NCBI GenBank assembly: GCA_021014325.1
Contig: CM037458.1
Span: 21,001,063-21,065,062 of the forward strand
DNA from: Plazaster borealis
Lineage: Eukaryota; Echinodermata; Asteroidea; Forcipulatida; Labidiasteridae
Length of the DNA: 64,000 nt
Direction: 5' to 3'
A program made the translations under genes and the position numbers. Position 1 is the stretch's first letter, and each line of letters begins with the position of its first letter. Positions 32,747 to 44,055 of the stretch are shown here, in pieces. The notes beneath the pieces are model-generated. The model had not been told where the DNA came from and did no database searches. It was given only the letters and a program-made list of their open reading frames with translations.

Positions 32747-32985
32747 TTTGTTTGCACAGAGTGGCCGAGTTAAAATGGACTCAAGGGTTCTTGAAATGTT
32801 TGATTTGTGGGCACAGAGTAGCAGCCGAGTTAAAATGGACTCATGAGTTCTTGAAATGTATGGTTTGTGGGCACAGAGTAGCAGCCAAGTTAAAATGGAC
32901 TCATGAGTTCTTGAAATGTATGATTTTTGGGCACAGAGTAGCAGCTGAGTTGAAATGGACTCGTGAGTTCTTGTCGAGTTGACTC
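32747..32985 (+). repeat. 60-base tandem repeat, about four units
   Basis: The unit contains GGGCACAGAGTAGCAGC, GTTAAAATGGACTCATGAG and TTCTTGAAATGTATGATTT. The period is exactly 60, so the + frame stays open as a 20-residue repeat (HRVAAELKWTHEFLKC). No start, splice or composition evidence for translation. Confidence 0.9.
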
Positions 32986-32999
32986 AAGTTGGTACATGC

Positions 33000-33834
33000 A
33001 CTGACGTCAAACTTTAATTTTGAAGTGAAACTTGACTTGACCAGTGGATTCAAATTAACTCTTTTTATCACTTTTAATGTATCTAAATTAACTTTATTTG
33101 TAGTCATTGTGATAGTGTTGCATTAATGCCCTAGGATTGTCTGATAACTTGCCAGCATGATGTCCTACAGAGATGTAAAACGTTTCCCTCAGAAGAGAAC
33201 TAAATGACCCAGAGACACGGACTTAAAGACAAAACGTGCTCCAACTAGGGCAAAGTACTCTGACAATGAAGGACTTTCATGCATTTACAAAAGATCATAA
33301 TGTAGTTTAGCATCATGAGATTGTAAATTTGTGAAAATTACGTGTACAAATGCACCCCGTCAAATCTTCGTACTTGTCATCTGGGGAAAAGTAAGAGTGC
33401 ACTTTTATTTCCTGTTTAGGGTTTGCATCAAATCAAGACTGATATCAGCCATCTTTTATACATGTATGCAGAGTCCCTTGAGGATTTTTGGGAAAATCAT
33501 GAAAGATGGGTTGGTTGGGAGTGGGGGGGGGGGTGGTTGTGCCAATTTCGATAAGTTTCATCCGGCCAAGGTCTTAACGTTTAGCTCAGACCATGGAGGA
33601 ACTGGGATATCAGTTATATATATTAGGAAAACAGTTTTACTAATGGTCTGTGTGGTTTTCGTGCGTCACTTGATTTGTACGATGTGTACACAGGAAGTTT
33701 TGCTTAATATCCCATCTAGTGATTACTGCAAGGGATTACGTCCCACGGCACAAATTTCGCGATAAATCAAGGACAGATCAAACACTCTGCCAATCAAAGA
33801 TGTACATGTAGAAGAAACTTTGGTTAACAGTACA
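33000..33834. other. No gene recognised
   Basis: Holds a G run at about 33523-33533. An open frame across 33331-33765 has no domain or splice context. Confidence 0.35.
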
Positions 33835-34427
33835 GGTTGACTCTTCAGTAAGTTTGAAAGTTTTATGTAAAGCCTGAATAATGTTTACCCTTTCCTTTCA
33901 CTTGAGAACTCGCATTTTATTTCCATACGAAGTAACCATAAATCCACAAGACAAAATCTAAAATGAGTAAGGAGGCGTCTTCTAGAAGCCGGGGCTTGTG
34001 GTGAGATGCCTGACGGACAGACAAACTGAATAGGTTGACTGTTCAGTAAGTTGGAAAGTTTTATGTGAAGCCTGAGTAAGGTTTACCCTTTCAATTCAAT
34101 TCAAAACCCACATTTTATTTCCATCCATAAATCCACAAGACAAAATCCAAAATGAGTAAGTAGGCGTCTTCTAGAAGCCGGGGCTTGTGGTGAGATGTCT
34201 GACGGACAGACAAACAGTACAGGTTGACTGTTCAGTAAGTTGGAAAGTTTTATGTGAAGCCTGAGTAAGGTTTACCCTTTCAATTCAATTCAATTCAAAA
34301 CTCACATTTTATTTCCATACGAAGTAACATAAATCCACAAGACAAAATCCAAAATGAGTCAGGAGGCGTCTTGTAGAAGCCGGGGCTTGTGGTGAGATGC
34401 CTGACCAACAGACAAACAGAACAAGAA
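33835..34427 (+). repeat. Three tandem copies of a ~195-base unit
   Basis: Each unit contains GAAAGTTTTATGT.AAGCCTG, ATAAATCCACAAGACAAAAT and AAGCCGGGGCTTGTGGTGAG. Units begin near 33835, 34030 and 34216. CAATT microsatellite growth varies the length. Confidence 0.9.
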
Positions 34428-34938
34428 TTAACGGACAAACAAGTTGAACAGACAGGAACGAAGAAAGATGATGGTAAAGTTTGCTTGTTTGATTCACGGA
34501 GACCATGGCCTCAATTCTCCCGATTTTATTCCTGATGCTGATTATAAAGGATGTCTGCTTTGAACATTTCTGATACTGTAATGGTTGTCCCTTTTGAGCA
34601 AAGGTTCTTCACCCTCACAGAAATTCCAGGTCCCGCCTTGGGCCTTACAAGATCTTCTAAAGGATTCTATGTGAGTCGATGTATTGGCAGGCTATTTTTG
34701 GTAGACCACCATAGATGCAAAACCACCAGTGGTTGTACTGCATTGCATTTTCGCAGGGATGAGATGTTTAAGACTTTTATCCGATTTCAGACCGGTTACG
34801 TCTGCCATTACTTTCTTGAATGATGCTCTTTGATTTACTTCTCTTGTGCTGAGAATACCGTTTCTTAAAGCTCATTGGAATCTTTAACTCCATGGGTAAC
34901 CAAGCGATTGAAATGCACAATCATTTCAACATACCTCT

Positions 34939-35376
34939 GAGGGCTCGAATTTAAGGGGAAAATCCACAAGACTGCAGGGCTGGTAGCTCAAAATGTTTAC
35001 TGGACCAGAAATTTTCTTACAAGACCAGAAACAAAATGAGAAAAAAACCTTTCTGACACCTGGACACTGTTGCATTTAACATGTTTAAACTGTTTTTTAT
35101 TTTAACAAGCACTATAGGCATGTAGGCCTAAGGGAAGTTTTATCTCATTTTGTCTTTATTGGTATTAATATTTCATTACTCAAAAGATTCTGAAAGACAT
35201 TTATGGGACTCAAAGTCAACATTTTAACATAATTTGTTTTTAGTATTACAGAGTGAGGTATTGTTACTCAATTGAAAAACACAAGACCGCCAGACTAGTC
35301 TAGTCCCAGGTTTACTGGCCCGACACTAAAATCACTGGCCTCGGGCCGGCGGTCCAGTGTAAAATGTTGAGCCCTG
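34939..35376 (-). mobile_element. hAT-like MITE family C, antisense copy
   Basis: Runs from GAGGGCTCGAATTTAAGG to GAGCCCTG, with TCACTGGCCTCGGGCC and GCGGTCCAGTGTAAAA near the right end. No clean target duplication. Confidence 0.75.
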
Positions 35377-36029
35377 TGTCAAAAAATGTTGATCTTAACT
35401 TCGAACCTTTTTGTCATCGATGACTCTCGCCCCTGATTTTTCTAAATGCTTAAAACTAAAAGAAGAGTGGTATGAACATTATAAAATGTAGACACAGACT
35501 TACATGTAATGCACATTAATTTCATACGCACAAAAAAAACCCCTAATGATTATAAATTATGTATTCATTGCTGACAACTTTAAAAAACCTATTTGATGCT
35601 GGAAGCGGTGTAGTTTTGATACTGTTTTTATTTTAGACAAGTAGTCTGCAAAAACATTTGTTTAACAACTTTCAAATACCGTGAAAATCTGAAATGGAAG
35701 TACTTACTATGTACATGTGCATGTACAATATCCGTGTCCAAATTGGGAGGCTTTGGACTGGCTCCCCCCCCTGTTTATGTGTGAAGTCTGAGAAATTCAA
35801 AGAATCTGTCAACTTGGTTTCCATTTTCATTGTTTTCATTTGATATTGGCCTCGACATTCACACTTGTGCATGCTGAAGAACAATAGCATTGTTGATGTA
35901 CAGACACAGTGCGGAGTGATCTACCAACAGCCTGGACCCTAGCCGTCCCTTCAGACATGACTTTTGACTGTTCAATATAATTTTTGTTTAATGTTTTAAA
36001 AATAGAGGTGACTAGACTACCCCTTTAAG
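35377..36029. other. No gene recognised
   Basis: Presumed intron before the 36030 exon. AT-rich, no repeat recognised. Confidence 0.4.
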
Positions 36030-36173
36030 TCCATGACACAGCAACGCGCCAGTGCCCTGTCCCCGTTGACAGTGATAGAAGAGGGCAACCTGACGAAATC
36101 CCAATCACTCGGCTTCCTGCTGGACTCCTACTCTGTATCATGCAGTCAAAGCCACATTGAATCCCTCTATTAA
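36030..36173 (+). CDS. Serine-rich protein, terminal exon (candidate)
   Basis: After acceptor ctacccctttaag an open frame of 47 codons reads SMTQQRASALSPLTVIEEG, then NLTKSQSLGFLLDSYSVSC, and ends SQSHIESLY with TAA at 36171-36173. The upstream exon ends in phase 0, so the joined protein is 220 residues. Composition and absence from any repeat in the window argue for real coding sequence. QRASALSP and SLGF resemble kinase-site contexts, but no family is recognised. No good internal donor is visible. The stop lies inside a 73-base tandem duplication, and I see no AATAAA in the next several hundred bases, so the gene end is uncertain. Confidence 0.5.
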   Translation, partial: SMTQQRASALSPLTVIEEGNLTKSQSLGFLLDSYSVSCSQSHIESLY

Positions 36174-36304
36174 AGGGACACCAAGATTGGTTTTAAAGCA
36201 GAGCTCAGTTTGTTCTTCAGAGGAGAGGCAGTGAATCCCAATTAAAGGGACACCAATATTGGTTTTAAAACAGAGCTCAGTTTGGTTTTTTAGAAGAGAG
36301 GCAG
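36159..36304 (+). repeat. 73-base tandem duplication at the end of the terminal exon
   Basis: TTAAAGGGACACCAA.ATTGG and GCAGAGCTCAGTTTG.TT occur twice, 36159-36231 and 36232-36304. The first unit overlaps the last four codons and stop of the candidate exon at 36030. Confidence 0.85.
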
Positions 36305-36500
36305 TGCCCAAGACACCAAAGCTGCATGTAGAAGTTTATAAATATAATTTGTTTTTACCCTTACACCGATGTGTATTAAGCACTGTATACTCAGGACTTT
36401 CCCGAGTTCTGTGAACAAAATCCACCGGCAAATCACTCCGGTGGGATTCGAACCCACGACCTTTGCATTGCTAGAGCACTCATGTCTTACCACTAGACCT
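36305..36500 (-). repeat. SINE family 3, antisense copy
   Basis: The minus strand has box A-like GGTCTAGTGGTAAGAC and box B-like GGGTTCGAATCCCACC, then the family body. The arms do not form a full tRNA cloverleaf. Confidence 0.7.
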
Positions 36501-36652
36501 TCGAAGCTAGCCCGGTGCAGTTTGATTCCTATGTTTTAGCAGCGGGTACCACAACTATTTAAATTAATTTAGAAGAACTTTATCGCATAAGTAGAAAGCT
36601 GGTGGAGCAGGTGGGGAGGGGGGGGGGGTTGATGTGGGGATACATCCATGTA

Positions 36653-36853
36653 GCAGAGCTGCCAACTCTCGCTGATTCTGCAGAAAGTTCCCTGAAACTC
36701 AACCAATCTTCCCATGTTCTGATGAAAAAAATTGAAAATCCCCCTGATTATGGAAACTCTTTTCCCTTATATGTTGAATGTAATTCTAAAACATCTCCCT
36801 GATTGTTGTACAAAATCTCCCTGATTGCAAGATGCAAATGTTGGCAGCTCTGG
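36653..36853 (+). mobile_element. MITE family B, copy 2
   Basis: Best-preserved ends: CAGAGCTGCCAAC at the left, its inverse GTTGGCAGCTCTG at the right. The interior has repeated CTCCCTGATT. Confidence 0.8.
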
Positions 36854-37317
36854 GATAGTAGATGGGAAGCTGTATAAAGACTGAAATCGTAGTTCTCAAA
36901 ATCTACTGAATACTATTTATCAAGCCCTTTTCACCCCTTTCACGATTGCTAAATGTTTGTTTAACACTTAATGAATTTTGTTCTGAAAAATATTGAAACT
37001 CAGTGTGCTTACCCCAGGGGCAGTTATTTCACATGTACTGTATTTTCCAGAAATAGCTACAACTTTCCAGGAAATATATATAAATACAGTAAATGTAACA
37101 TTCCTTTTCCTTGAGTTTGTCAGGGCTCGAAATTTTGTTGAAAAAGTCAACCGAATGCTCGGACCCAGTAATTTGCATCCAAATGTACAATGTACGAGTA
37201 CAAGTGCTGTATAGTTTTAAGTAGCACAGCTCAAGTGATTAATGCATACTTTTGTAATGTACAAATGTATTCTGCACAATGCACATAATTTCACATGCAA
37301 TTAGTATAGTTTTTAGA

Positions 37318-37497
37318 CAATGAAACAATCGCAGTCTGTGTACTCCACTACAGGAGGGTTATACCTCCTCTGGATGTTACCTCCATTTGTACCTTATTTA
37401 CATATTGATTAAAAATTATTATAACTGTTATTTAATGTATTTTCAAGTTTGTTGTGCAGATGGAACTAAACCAAACAAACAAGTAAACAAACATTTT
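37318..37497 (+). mobile_element. LINE 3' end, 5' truncated
   Basis: GGAGGGTTATACCTCCTCTG through GTGCAGATGGAACTAAACC and an AAAC-repeat tail. It matches, in the other orientation, the 3' end of the LINE remnant at 50725-51340. Confidence 0.6.
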
Positions 37498-38157
37498 TGA
37501 CAAAAACGCTTGTAATGCGACAAGAACTTTACATTTTATGTTCTACATTACAGTACATCCACTAGTACATGCATAGAAAATTCACCAAAAGCGCTTCCTT
37601 GAATGTTACATTGTTGTTTTGTCACACCATAACCAATTGAAATGTTAGTTTGAATTAGATCTAGGCATTATGCATATGGATGGAATCAGGCTTTATTTGC
37701 TCTTGTCTTATTTGAAATGACGAAAAATGAATATTTCAAAATGTACATTTTTAAAACAGGGGATGAGTACTGATCGTAATATTCAGTACATTACTTCTTT
37801 TTTTTTATTCCATTTATGTATTCGCAATCGAGCTGGTGGAACATGTCTCATCTTGTCCAGTTCATGGTTTTGAGCTTGTATGGGCAGACTCTTGACAAAC
37901 ATTCTACATGTATGGCGGACATTATTTTGTCTTGCTTGCCAAGGGGATTTGTGAGTTCAAGACAATCATTTTTGATAGTATTATTAGGTTGGTTTTTTTC
38001 TTCCGTCAAGTCATTTTAAAAATGTATTTACATTTTATAGTAAGCCATGGAAAGAAAAAAACCAAAAATATTGTTGATGATTTTGCTTCTCACAAGATCT
38101 ATCGCTTTGCCACCATCTTATAGTCATGTTCGTGATGTGCAGTAGCAAATATGATTA
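37498..38157. other. No gene recognised
   Basis: AT-rich noncoding sequence. Open frames at 37816-38123 lack domain or splice support. Confidence 0.35.
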
Positions 38158-38578
38158 CAGTGGCGTGGCTGAGCGGTTAAGAGCAACAGACTCAAGCTTT
38201 GATGTTTCTGATCAGCAGAGTGTAGGTTCGAGTCCTGGTCTTGAAACCTGTGCCCTTATGCAAGCACACTTAATCATGTTTGCTTTGTCCTTCGGATGGG
38301 GCGTAAAGCTCTAGGTCTTGTGTGTTGTGTAATGTATGTAAAAGAACCCAGCTACACTTATCGCTAAGAGAAGGGGTTCGCCCTGGTGGTTCGGGCAGTG
38401 GATGTTGAATGCACCGCAGCACCTTGTATAATGTAAACTCTAATACATTGCTACGTAAATTGTTCTCATAATTCAAAAATTCAAAACCTGTCTTAAAATA
38501 TTCCGGTTTCATTGGCCTTGAGTACCCTATTGGTAAGATACATGCACTATATAAGATTATTATATCATTATTTATTAC
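38158..38578 (+). repeat. SINE family 1, near full length
   Basis: It has a TGGCTGAGCGGTTAAGAGC head, box B-like GGTTCGAGTCCTGG, the TTCGGATGGGGCGTAAAGCT body and CACCGCAGCACCTTGTA. The 3' end is CACTATATAAGATTATTATA with a TTATT tail. Confidence 0.8.
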
Positions 38579-39204
38579 CGTTTCTCATTAAGTTAAAAGG
38601 GGTTTGAAGTAAACACTTTGGTCGTGCCACACGGGGAATTTTTTTCTCCGCCCAGAATTTGTTTTCTTCTGAGGAATATTTTTCCCAAATAATTTTCAAA
38701 ACTTGTCCAATTTTTGATTTTGTTTTCCCCAAATTGTTGTTTCCCTCATGCCCCTCTGTCTGATAATTTGATTTTTGCATTTGTTTGAATTGGAAAAAAC
38801 AAAGAGATGACTGCACCATGAAAAAAAGGTCTGACCAGTCTAGCCAAGATAAACAAACAGTACATATTACACTATACATCCGTACAATCGAACATCAGGG
38901 CACATACACTCTCCTACTCTTGTTTTGTTGGATAAGAAACACAACTCTTGTTCAACACAAATATTTTGGTAGTATTAAATATAGTTTGGCATTTTTTCCC
39001 CAAGAACTCCACTGGACCCGGAGATAATGCGATATTTTCACAACCAACAAGAAGGCATGCAACATTTACAGCAGATGGGCTGATTTCCTCGTTTTGTGGT
39101 TTCTCAGCTGTGCTATTGAAAACTGATACTGAAAAATAATACAATGTACAACCTTAGTTTTAAACCATCCGGTGAAAAAATCATTGTATATTTAGGTATT
39201 TATG

Positions 39205-39440
39205 TATTGAATAATTTTGGGTTGAACAAAGAAAAATTGACTAGAGTGGGACTTGAACCAACGACCTCCGGTTTAACGTGCCGGCGCTCTACCAACTGAG
39301 CTATCTAGCCCTATGTTGGCGGTCTCCCTATTTTGTCAATATCTTTGTTCGGGGTGCCAGTCAGAAAGCCATTCAACCGCAAACTGCCGTGTAGCCAGGG
39401 ATCACACCCATACGATACAACCTGGGAAGCGGCATTTAGG
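39205..39440 (-). repeat. SINE family 2, antisense copy
   Basis: The minus strand has TAGCTCAGTTGGTAGAGCG, CCGGCACGTTAAACCGG (anticodon position GTT, tRNA-Asn-like) and GGTTCAAGTCCCACTC. It is preceded by the family's extra 5' block GGGAGACCGCCAACATAG. Confidence 0.75.
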
Positions 39441-40336
39441 TATTTATGTATTGATATAAGAAAACAGCGTCCAAAAGTGTACAAAAATTACGCCTTGTTT
39501 GGTGTGCGTGCAAAGTGCACACCTGTACTATGTGTCTAATTTAGTAATTTATTCAATCAATTTCCTAGTTCGATATCATTTTCATTAACAAGTAAATTGT
39601 ATAAATGTGTACTGTTACAACATGGACACCCTGGTTTCAAATTTGTAGCAATGTGGACACCATTTTTCAAAAATCTGGCTAGAAAACCCTGCAAGTAACA
39701 ACTTAATAAAAAAAACTGAAGAACCACACAATGTTTTTGTTTTTGTATGGTGGGTTTTGGGGTTTTTCTTTTTTTTACTAAAAGGCTGGGTAGCCTACGT
39801 ACATATACATGAAGAACAATTTGTTTAGTACAATCGTTTGTATTTGACTCCATTTATTACCAAACCTATGTTAGAATGCCATGCTGACCGAAAGATGAAC
39901 GGTCTTGTTCGTTTGAATATCTTATTTCTCTTTTGAGAACTTACACATGTCCTGGAAGCAGTCACCAGCAAACTGAACAACTGACTGGCTACTCCTTATC
40001 CAAATCTTTGTTTAAGGGTTATTTTTACACCATACCATCCTGTTCAAGTGTTTTCCCAAACCGCGTTTCGTCATTCTGCGCATTTACCCCTTTATTTTCA
40101 TTCGCAGAGATCCACAGTGTAATTTCAGACTACACCCATCCTGGGCGGGTTGTTCATCGTAGGAATGACTTGTGGGGTCGTTAATGAGACCCCTTCCCCC
40201 GGAATGATTGGTCTAATGTGGTGATAAGGATCAGGTCTAGCTGCCTGCAGCAACTGAGGTGGGGTGGGAAGGGGGGGGGGGTTCCCCAGCTGTATGTGTA
40301 GTTCAAAGTGAGTAGAGTCATAGGAAGGCTCATCAG
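39441..40336. other. No gene recognised
   Basis: Noncoding; a G run lies at about 40271-40280. Confidence 0.35.
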
Positions 40337-40605
40337 TTAGTCTTGGTTCCAAGACCATGGTGTTTGCGTGTACTCACAACCACCCGCACTCCCTGTACAC
40401 GTTTGTAATGAATAAACATAGAGGGCGCTGTGACTAGTGTTATTTTCACCACCGACAACCGGATCCGATCCAAAATTACAAAAAGCACCCTCTATGTTTA
40501 TTTATTACAAACGTGTGCTGTGTGCGGTGCTAGTCAGTGTATATAGATCTGAACGTTGGTTGTGTGTACGCCCAAACACAAGGGTCTTGGAACCAAGACT
40601 ACCCA
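40337..40605. mobile_element. Foldback element, arms of about 100-120 bases
   Basis: The left arm runs from TTAGTCTTGGTTCCAAGACC to CATAGAGGGCGCT. The right arm is its inverse, from AGCACCCTCTATG to GGTCTTGGAACCAAGACTAC. The inner 33 bases (ACGTTTGTAAT..TAAACATAGAGGG) match almost perfectly; the outer part is more diverged. The loop is about 50 bases. Confidence 0.8.
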
Positions 40606-41021
40606 TCAGTGGTATTTTGGGACTACTAGGACTACGTGTAGACACGTGCGTTTCAGCCCTCTGTACGAGTTGCAATGAGCTAATTCAATTCAGTGAAAAC
40701 GAATGTTGTATATATACACTTATCTTGACTATGTGGATGGGATTGAATTATGATTTGCGTGTCATGGGTTTGGTACACACCAATGTAGGGGTATCTAGGT
40801 TAACTCATAAATCAAGCACAAGGGCAGGGCCCTCCAGTGGCCTGGCTCCAGTGAGATAGAGAGCCCAACTTTGACTCTCCTCAGACAATAATCAGTTGTT
40901 TGTTGGAGGGGGAAATGAAAGAAAGAAATGGACATGATGAATTGCTGCGCATGGGTCGCCTCCAAACAAGGTAGTATTTGTTTTGGAATTACCAGCATGT
41001 AGGCTTTTGTTCAGGGTTTGC

Positions 41022-41525
41022 CACCAGGGTCTAGTTTCATCTTTGCTAAGCAAGAAATGAGTTGGGAACCAGTGGCAACAACGTTAAACTTTATGGAATT
41101 TTGGCTGGTGACCAGTTTCTGCTAAGCAAGATTTGTTTCTTGTGCTCAGGAGTATAAAGTGAAAGATGCCATGGATGTTCTTAGGAATGTACCCATTTTT
41201 ATCTAAACATCAAGTTATAAACCACAAGGGAAACTGACTTGGAATTCTTTTTTATAATTTGGGTTTGAACAAAGAAAATTGTTCATGCCAGCGCTCTACC
41301 AACTGAGCTATTTAGCCCTAATGTTGTTGTTGGCGGTCTCCCTATTTTGTCAATATCTTAAGCAAACAATTTTGCTTAACAACTCTGTGCTTAACATAAA
41401 TTAGCAGGATACCAGTCAAAGATGGTGCATGTGACTTGGTATTTTGGCTGGTAACCTTATTCTGGTAAGCATACTTTTGTTTTGCTTAGCTACTTTTTGC
41501 GCTTAAGCAGCTCTATGAAATTAGG
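41022..41525. repeat. Composite of two L-type inverted repeats around a SINE 2 fragment
   Basis: 41022-41155 and 41360-41525 belong to a family with GCTAAGCAAGAAATGAG, GTATTTTGGCTGGTAACC-like and GCTCTATGAAATTAGGCCC landmarks, also at 53281 and 55635. Between them lies a SINE family 2 fragment (41210-41345, CTCTACCAACTGAGCTA). Confidence 0.6.
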
Positions 41526-42199
41526 CCCTGGCCTGGTGTAGTGGTGTACACTATCAAATTATGACCATGTACAGAACTACATAATGTGATCATGAAACAT
41601 TTGTTTCAGATTCTGTTTAAAAGAAATTACATGGGAAAACAGCTGATCGAAAATACTATACAAATTGCATAAAAATCCCGTACTTGTATATTCAGGACTA
41701 CTGAAATCACAAGTTGTTATAAACAGTTTGTTGCTTTTGTAAAAAAAAAGCAAGAATTGACATGGCAGCCCAGGGGCTGAGTTACATCAAAAAAGAAAAA
41801 AAAGAAAAAAGAAAAAAGGCAGCACATGAAAAAAAGGATAGACAGTGGGTTGATAGGAAAGTGAAATAGAGATCATCACTGAGTAAGACTGATCATATTA
41901 TAAGGTAGGGCACTGTCTCTGAGACTGTTTGTTTTTATGCATTTCGGTTGTGGTTACAAATTAGTTATGTAAAAGACCCACTGATTTTTTGTTTGGGGGG
42001 GGGAGGTGGAAAGCGGTGCAACAAATCCTGTGTAGTAGTTAAACCTCAGAGCAAATTTTAAACCCAAGGAACTCCATCGATTGCTAAGACTTGGTTTAGA
42101 AACAGTACCAATTATTGCTTAGTCGACATGTTTGCGGGAAATTCTCCCTGCAGTCTACTTGTGTGAGTGTGTGTGTGTGTAACTCAAGACAAACATTGA

Positions 42200-43200
42200 G
42201 ATAATTAGATGCTGGCACAATTTCACACAAAAAACATGGAGTATCTTTGGCCATTGATCTGAATAAAAGGGGCCAACTTGTTAAAATAATAGTAGAGTCT
42301 GAAAAAATAGGGTGTGTGTGTTAATGTTTTGAAATTCAGTCTCGGCTGGATGGGCTGTGTGTACACTGATTAGAAGAGGAACGTCCACTTGATCACTGAG
42401 GATGCATTTCATATGGAGTCACGATAGATCAGTTCAGCGTATACCTACAATCTGGCGTCAGTTCATGTAACCTGATGCTGCCCCCCACATCCATTTTTCC
42501 CCGTGTCACATTCCACCCCCCCTCCTTTCCAATGGTGATATCATTTTTCCTCCCTAGAACATTTTTTTTCTTTTTTTTCCTTCTCTCTCGCAGCACAATG
42601 GAAACGAAATTCAGATATCAATTAGTTCATCTCTCATCAGTCACTTGCAGATAATCAAATGAACTCCCGGGGGATTCTCTTCTCCAGATCATCAGGGGTT
42701 CTTGCTGAGCTTGGGTTTGTGGGGGTTCAATAACCGCTGCGGCCCCTTATATTTATAGTCTTTCCTCTTAAACAAGCTTATTTCCCCTCTCTCGCAGTCT
42801 CTCTCTCTCCTCTCTCTTCTACCCTCTCTGAATTCAGTGGCTCTGCCACTGGGCACAGCCATAGGCTAGAGAGAGCCTACTACTAATTGTGATGATGGGT
42901 ATGCGGGACAAGTTCAATGGCCCCACTATTAGTACAGATTATCCCCCGATTGTGACTCTCTTTATGCATCAGGTTTGTGTGTGCCTGGGCTTTAATGACC
43001 GTGCTTTAGAGGGGTGGACACCAATCAACTCAATTCTGCCATCATTTGCTCACATTGCGATCAAAGGAGGTTTTTTTTTCTCTTTCTTCTTTCTCAATTT
43101 GGCTTGCATTCTGAGTATTAAAGTGCAGACAATTTTTTTAGCTTTATGAAATTATGGCCACATTGCTGGATGCACAATAGTGGGTGCTGAAAATGACATG
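42200..43200. promoter_or_regulatory. Non-repetitive stretch, possible regulatory region
   Basis: No part of this kilobase is shared with repeats elsewhere in the window. It contains homeodomain-like TAATTAG/CAATTAG, a GATAATCAAAT block, TTATATTTATAG and a long CT-rich tract (42781-42830). No open frame is credible. Regulatory function is inference only. Confidence 0.25.
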
Positions 43201-43628
43201 AAGAAAGAAAAAAAATCGGAAAATTTTCTTTTAATTTATCCTTGGAAGCTTTTGATTGATATGGGATGTGTACAATATCCATCAAAGGATAAAACTGGAA
43301 CAATAGCAAAGACAAGTATGGAACTCTTTATGTGCAGTTGCTCTACAATGGAAGTATGTGCAAATTATGATCAATAGGTTGTTTGTGAAAACTACGAGGA
43401 CAATTAGAATCATTAGGGATCCTGGCAACTGCAGTGTAAAACTGATCCTTAATTTGTCTGTTCATTAATGGGGACAAAAGAGGTAAAACAAAAAAAATCC
43501 AAGGTCAAAAATTGCACAAAATATTATAGTATATATTATAATATATTATAGAACACAGTGTTCTTGGTTGACAGTAATATACATTGTAGATTGCAGGACT
43601 TGCAATCTTGACAATAGAGGAAAGAATG

Positions 43629-44019
43629 CAGGGCTCGAATTTGGGGGGGGGAATCTGCAAGACCACAGGGCTTGTAGCTCAAACTGTTTACTGGACCAGA
43701 ATTTTGTTACAAGACCAGAATGAAAATGAGAAAAAAAAACACGTACACATGGTCACATTTAAACTGTTTTTATTTGAACCAAGCACTAAGAGAAGATTGA
43801 TCTCACTTGTCTTATGGGTAATACTTTCATACTCAACAGAATCAAAAGACATTTATCGGACTCAAAATCAACATTTGAACATTAAAAAAAAGATGAGGTG
43901 AGGTGATATTATTCAAAAAAACGTAAGACTGCTGGACTTGTTCCTTCGTAATTTTAATAGCCAGACTTTTAAAAACACTGGCCTCGGGGCCTGTGGTCCA
44001 GTGTAAATTTCGAGCCCTG
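43629..44019 (-). mobile_element. hAT-like MITE family C, antisense copy
   Basis: Runs CAGGGCTCGAATTTGGGG to ATTTCGAGCCCTG. Head-to-head with the sense copy at 44056-44469, 36 bases away. Confidence 0.8.
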
Positions 44020-44055
44020 TAGGGGAGGTTCTAGTTTGTGTATGTACATGTGTCT

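Noticed and set aside
32743..32982. 79-codon frame of four 20-residue repeats
   Set aside because: Explained by a 60-base tandem DNA repeat whose period is a multiple of three. Kept only as a finding.
33331..33765. 144-codon + frame
   Set aside because: No domain, a G-run inside, and no splice or conservation argument.
36425..36500. Possible tRNA gene on the minus strand
   Set aside because: Box A/B present, but the anticodon region does not form a proper arm. A related SINE body follows, as at 27673.
39245..39310. Possible tRNA-Asn gene on the minus strand
   Set aside because: The anticodon arm is suggestive (GTT), but position 33 is C, the acceptor stem is absent, and the same unit recurs as a SINE.
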